A stretch of DNA of 64,000 bases, taken from contig NZ_CP009291.1 of the NCBI RefSeq assembly GCF_000767465.1, positions 2,391,501 to 2,455,500 of the forward strand, given 5' to 3'. Made by a program: the position numbers and the translations under genes. Below, one piece after another: positions 61,336 through 64,000 of this stretch (positions are counted from its first letter, which is position 1; each line of letters begins with the position of its first letter). Source of the DNA: Novosphingobium pentaromativorans US6-1. GTDB lineage: Bacteria; Pseudomonadota; Alphaproteobacteria; Sphingomonadales; Sphingomonadaceae. The notes beneath the pieces were generated by a model. The model did not search any database. It saw only the letters and a program-made list of their open reading frames with translations, and had not been told where the DNA came from.

Positions 61336-61788
61336 ATGATCATGACATCGTCCGGGGCTTCCCTGCATCGTCTTCGCGGACCTATCGCCGCCTGCATCCT
61401 TGCCATGCTCGTCGCCGCTTGCGGCGTGAGCCCGGGCGGGGTCTCGAGCGCGTCCGGCAGTGGTGGCGCATCGCGGGTGCCTCCCGTGCGCCAGCCTTCG
61501 CGCACGTCGCCGCGCGATCCCAAGTTCCTCAACCTTCCCGGCCTTGAAGGCGTGATCGGGGCAAACCAGAAACAGCTGGTGCGCCAGTTCGGTAACCCGC
61601 GGCTCGACGTGTGGGAAGGCGATGCGCGCAAGTTGCAGTTTACCGGAACCGCCTGCGTGCTTGACGTTTTTCTCTATCCCACAACCTCCTCGCGCGAACC
61701 GGTGGCAACCTATCTCGATGCGCGGCGCGCCTCGGATGGGCAGGACGTCGACCGCGCCGCCTGCGTGGCCGCACTGCGCCAGCCCTGA
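61336..61788 (+). CDS. Putative lipoprotein
   Basis: A 150-residue protein with a lipobox LVAACG after a hydrophobic stretch (IAACILAMLVAACG, about residues 17-30). The mature part starts with a Ser/Gly/Pro linker, then a compact segment LPGLEGVIGANQKQLVRQFGNPRLDVWEGDARKLQF-like and TACVLDVFLYP, resembling SmpA/BamE-like or DUF proteins in the LVRQFGNP motif. Start could be 61321, 61336 or 61342. Divergent from the adenosine kinase gene. Outer membrane function inferred only. Confidence 0.7.
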   Translation: MIMTSSGASLHRLRGPIAACILAMLVAACGVSPGGVSSASGSGGASRVPPVRQPSRTSPRDPKFLNLPGLEGVIGANQKQLVRQFGNPRLDVWEGDARKLQFTGTACVLDVFLYPTTSSREPVATYLDARRASDGQDVDRAACVAALRQP

Positions 61789-61858
61789 GATGCTTGCCCC
61801 GGGCTCGGGGAAGTTCCGAATTGTCAAAGTTAACCGACGGTGTTTATCATGCCGCCCG

Positions 61859-62161
61859 ATGGCGAAGGGCAGTGTCTTTCTCGTTTCATGCGAACTCGCC
61901 GGCGATAGTCCGCCGCTGCGACGTGAAGGCTACGCCGGCGCCCATGTAACCTGCCTGGTTTCAAGCGAAGACATTCGCGAAGCCATTTGGCTCGCCACCG
62001 AAGCCCTCGACGAGGATGAATATGAAATCGTCGATATCTACAGCGCCGTTCGCTTCGATGCGCAGGACTGGCGGGACGACGATGAAATGATCTCGCTGGC
62101 CGAGCAGACGCGCAGCGATACCGAGACCCGCTATTCCACGTTCAACACCTGGGGGCATTGA
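61859..62161 (+). CDS. Small acidic protein of unknown function
   Basis: A 100-residue protein with KGSVFLVSCELAGDSPPLRR, the stretch CLVSSEDIREAIWLATEALDE-type helix, then very acidic DDDEM and DSETR segments. No family recognised. The start at 61859 follows a weak ribosome site; it lies 70 bases after the lipoprotein stop. It is convergent with the sufA-like gene. Confidence 0.6.
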   Translation: MAKGSVFLVSCELAGDSPPLRREGYAGAHVTCLVSSEDIREAIWLATEALDEDEYEIVDIYSAVRFDAQDWRDDDEMISLAEQTRSDTETRYSTFNTWGH

Positions 62162-62175
62162 GCCCCCTTCCCGGT

Positions 62176-62535
62176 TCAGACGGTGAAGCTCTCGCCGCAG
62201 CCGCAGCTGCCCTTGGCGTTTGGATTGTCGAACACGAAGCCGGCGGTAAAGTCGTCTTCCTGCCACGACATCGTCGAGCCGATCAGATAGAGCACCGAGG
62301 CGCCGTCGATATAGAAGGTGCCGCCCGGCGTCTCGATCTTTTCATCGAGCGCGTTTTCCGCGCTGACGTAGTCGACCGAATAGGCAAGGCCCGAGCAGCC
62401 GCGCCGCGGGGTCGACAGCTTGACGCCGATCGCATCCTCTGGCGCATCGGCCATGAGCTTGGCGATGCGCGCTTCGGCGGAAGGCGTCAGGATGACCGCG
62501 GCGGGACGCTGACGAGTCGTTGCTGTAGTCGTCAT
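62176..62535 (-). CDS. sufA: A-type iron-sulfur carrier SufA
   Basis: A 119-residue HesB/IscA-family carrier of the Suf pathway. Cysteines C47 (RRGCSGLAY), C111 and C113 (SCGCGESF) are the cluster ligands. It starts inside the acetyltransferase gene (ATGA overlap) and is last in the sufS-sufT-acetyltransferase-sufA operon. ErpA at 32 kb is a paralogue. Confidence 0.92.
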   Translation of the reverse strand: MTTTATTRQRPAAVILTPSAEARIAKLMADAPEDAIGVKLSTPRRGCSGLAYSVDYVSAENALDEKIETPGGTFYIDGASVLYLIGSTMSWQEDDFTAGFVFDNPNAKGSCGCGESFTV

Positions 62536-63050
62536 GGCAGCTTCTTTTCCCAGAATTGCGCCGTTCCCGCTTCGGGGTCGAGCGCGTAGTTTTCATAGCC
62601 GAGCGAGGCGTAAAGCGCCTTGGCCGGCGCATTGCCGCCCAGCACTTCGAGCGTGACCTTGCAGGCTCCGCGGGCGGCGGCTTCGGCTTCCACGGCCTGC
62701 ATCAATGCGCGGCCGATGCCTTTGCCCCTGTGCGCGGAGGATACCACAAGATCGTGGATGTTGACGAGCGGGCGTGCCGCGAAGGTCGAAAAGCCGGTAA
62801 AGCAGTTCGCCAGTCCGACCGGTTCCGTCCCGTCGAATGCGAGCAGGGTGAACGCGCCGGGGAAGGCATCGAGCGCGGGCACCAGCCTTGCGCGCACGGC
62901 TTCGTCCAGTCCCTTGCCGCCGCCCATCGGGTCGCGGGCATAGCTGTCGAGCAGCGCAACCAGCGCCGCGCCATCGCCTTCGTAGCCGTAATCGGCAAGG
63001 CGGATGGTCAGCCCTTCGGCAGATTCGGAAGCGGCGAGGGTTTCGGTCAC
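62532..63050 (-). CDS. GNAT family N-acetyltransferase
   Basis: A 172-residue GNAT enzyme with the acetyl-CoA loop RGKGIGRAL in VVSSAHRGKGIGRALMQAVE, and GLANCFTGFSTFAARPLVNIHDLVV before it; NAPAKALYASLGYENY ends the fold. GTG start overlapping the sufT stop (GTGA). A GNAT gene between suf genes is unusual; substrate unknown. The frame extends upstream to 63200 over sufT, but that part does not look coding. Confidence 0.82.
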   Translation of the reverse strand: MTETLAASESAEGLTIRLADYGYEGDGAALVALLDSYARDPMGGGKGLDEAVRARLVPALDAFPGAFTLLAFDGTEPVGLANCFTGFSTFAARPLVNIHDLVVSSAHRGKGIGRALMQAVEAEAAARGACKVTLEVLGGNAPAKALYASLGYENYALDPEAGTAQFWEKKLP

Positions 63051-63538
63051 AGCATGCCCAGTTCGAGCTTCGCCTCGTCCGACATCTTCGCCATGTCCCA
63101 CGGCGGATCCCAGACGAGATTCACTTCGCAGTCGCGTACGCCCGGTACCGCGGCCACGCGCATTTCCACTTCGCCCGGCATCGATTCGGCGACCGGGCAA
63201 TGCGGTGTCGTCAGCGTCATCGTCACCGCCACAGCGGATTCGGGCGAGACGTCGACACCGTAGATGAGGCCGAGGTCATAGATGTTCACCGGGATTTCCG
63301 GGTCGAAGATTTCCTTCAGCGCCGCGATCACGCCGTCGTAGATCTCGCCGCCCGGTTCGCCGGGGCTTGTATCCTGCGGCTTTTCGGCGAGGAAACCTTC
63401 CAGGTAGTCGCGCTTGCGTTCGAGCTTGTCGATTGCGCTTTCGGCTGCCGGGGGCGCGGCGTCTTCCACCCGTGCGCGCGGCGGCGGCGTTGCCGAATCG
63501 ACTTCCTCGACTTCAAACTTGCGGGATTCGTCGCTCAT
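63047..63538 (-). CDS. sufT: Suf system protein SufT (MIP18/DUF59 family)
   Basis: A 163-residue Fe-S assembly accessory protein. The DUF59/MIP18 domain is at about 70-155: IFDPEIPVNIYDLGLIYG, TMTLTTPHCPVAESMP and VNLVWDPPWDMAKMS. The N-terminal 50 residues are low complexity. It overlaps sufS by four bases (ATGA). Confidence 0.93.
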   Translation of the reverse strand: MSDESRKFEVEEVDSATPPPRARVEDAAPPAAESAIDKLERKRDYLEGFLAEKPQDTSPGEPGGEIYDGVIAALKEIFDPEIPVNIYDLGLIYGVDVSPESAVAVTMTLTTPHCPVAESMPGEVEMRVAAVPGVRDCEVNLVWDPPWDMAKMSDEAKLELGML

Positions 63539-64000
63539 CCGAATATTCTCCTCGTGCGCTCGATTCCTTTCAGGAGCGCCTCGATATCGCTTTCGTCGTT
63601 GTAGATGCCGAAGCTGGCCCGGGCCGTGGCGGGAACGCCAAGGTGATCCATCAGCGGCTGCGCGCAGTGGTGGCCGGCGCGAATGGCAACGCCCTCTTCG
63701 TCGAGGATCGTGCCCAGATCGTGCGGGTGCACGCCGTCGAGCGCAAAGCTGACGATGCCCACCGAATCGGGGGGGCCGAACAGCGTGACGTCATTGCGCT
63801 GGCCCAGTTCCTCGCGCAGGCGGGTGGCGAGTTCGCGCTCATGCGCTTCGGCGACATCGAGTCCGACCTGCTCGAGCCAGTCGATCGCGGCGGCAAGGCC
63901 GATCGATTCGACGATCGCGGGCGTGCCGGCCTCGAAGCGCTGCGGCGCCGGGGCCCAGGTCGTCTTCTCGAAAGTGACGCGATCGATCATCGATCCGCCG
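63535..64000 (-). CDS. sufS: Cysteine desulfurase SufS, C-terminal part (cut by the window edge)
   Basis: The last 154 codons of a PLP cysteine desulfurase running off the right edge. It shows GGSMIDRV (the Gly-Gly-Ser that ends the PLP domain), RFEAGTPAIVESIGLAAAIDWLEQ, and AIRAGHHCAQPLM with the catalytic cysteine of SufS. The PLP lysine lies outside the window. It provides sulfur for Fe-S clusters together with SufT and SufA. Confidence 0.93.
   Translation of the reverse strand, partial: GGSMIDRVTFEKTTWAPAPQRFEAGTPAIVESIGLAAAIDWLEQVGLDVAEAHERELATRLREELGQRNDVTLFGPPDSVGIVSFALDGVHPHDLGTILDEEGVAIRAGHHCAQPLMDHLGVPATARASFGIYNDESDIEALLKGIERTRRIFG

Noticed and set aside
1..64000. tRNA, rRNA, CRISPR, transposase or prophage genes
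   Set aside because: I looked for T-loop sequences, repeat-spacer patterns and transposase motifs and saw none; the window appears to be core genome.

Overview
This 64 kb window is a GC-rich bacterial chromosome segment. Gene content and order point to an alphaproteobacterium of the Sphingomonadales, probably Novosphingobium or a close relative. The evidence is the hemE-oriC-maf-aroE-coaE-dnaQ order, the mnmE-mnmG-rsmG-parA-parB cluster, PopZ, CarD, DUF6489, DUF1491, DUF2093 and UrcA proteins, a PAS_5 protein and two LytS/LytTR pairs. No rRNA, tRNA, CRISPR, insertion sequence or prophage was seen. Nearly all the DNA is densely coding core genome.

The most important feature is a probable chromosomal replication origin at about 24.43-24.77 kb. 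It lies between hemE (minus strand) and ppsR (plus strand), and holds an AT-rich stretch, several DnaA-box-like nonamers and six GANTC sites. To its left, on the minus strand, are hemE, hemJ, rho, terC, then (after a plus-strand insertion of three metabolic genes) mnmE, mnmG, rsmG, parA and parB. Four parS palindromes lie among these genes at 13.18, 13.54, 15.64 and 16.35 kb. To its right, on the plus strand, are ppsR, maf, aroE, coaE, dnaQ, hpf and ptsN. A PopZ-family polar organiser gene at 34 kb adds a likely pole anchor for the ParB-parS complex.

Region by region. 0-11 kb: an M23 endopeptidase; a SUV3-like helicase, S4 protein and FdxA ferredoxin; carD; Sua5-type threonylcarbamoyl-AMP synthase; a DUF815 ATPase; a sorbosone-dehydrogenase-like protein; free methionine sulfoxide reductase. 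11-29 kb: the origin and partition region. 29-36 kb: ptsN, a thioesterase, a SleB-type hydrolase, exonuclease III, ErpA, a CBS protein, a thioredoxin-like ferredoxin, PopZ, TolC and an isoaspartyl-methyltransferase-like protein. 36-51 kb: class I fumarase; a LytS/LytTR pair; a lipid-kinase-like protein overlapping a metallophosphoesterase; a PadR-DUF1700-GIN operon; a PAS_5 protein; an M48-TPR protease; a DsbA-like protein; a second LytS/LytTR pair. 51-64 kb: nadC and RNase T2, tadA, rpmB, a phytase-like esterase protein, M23-DUF2093-xseA, divergent purD, a 3'-5' exonuclease, adenosine kinase, and a tightly overlapping sufS-sufT-acetyltransferase-sufA operon running off the right edge.

Most functions are assigned from recognisable motifs and family resemblance read by eye. 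No database search was run. Start codons were chosen by motif position, overlap with the neighbouring gene and ribosome-binding sequence, so several N-termini remain uncertain.
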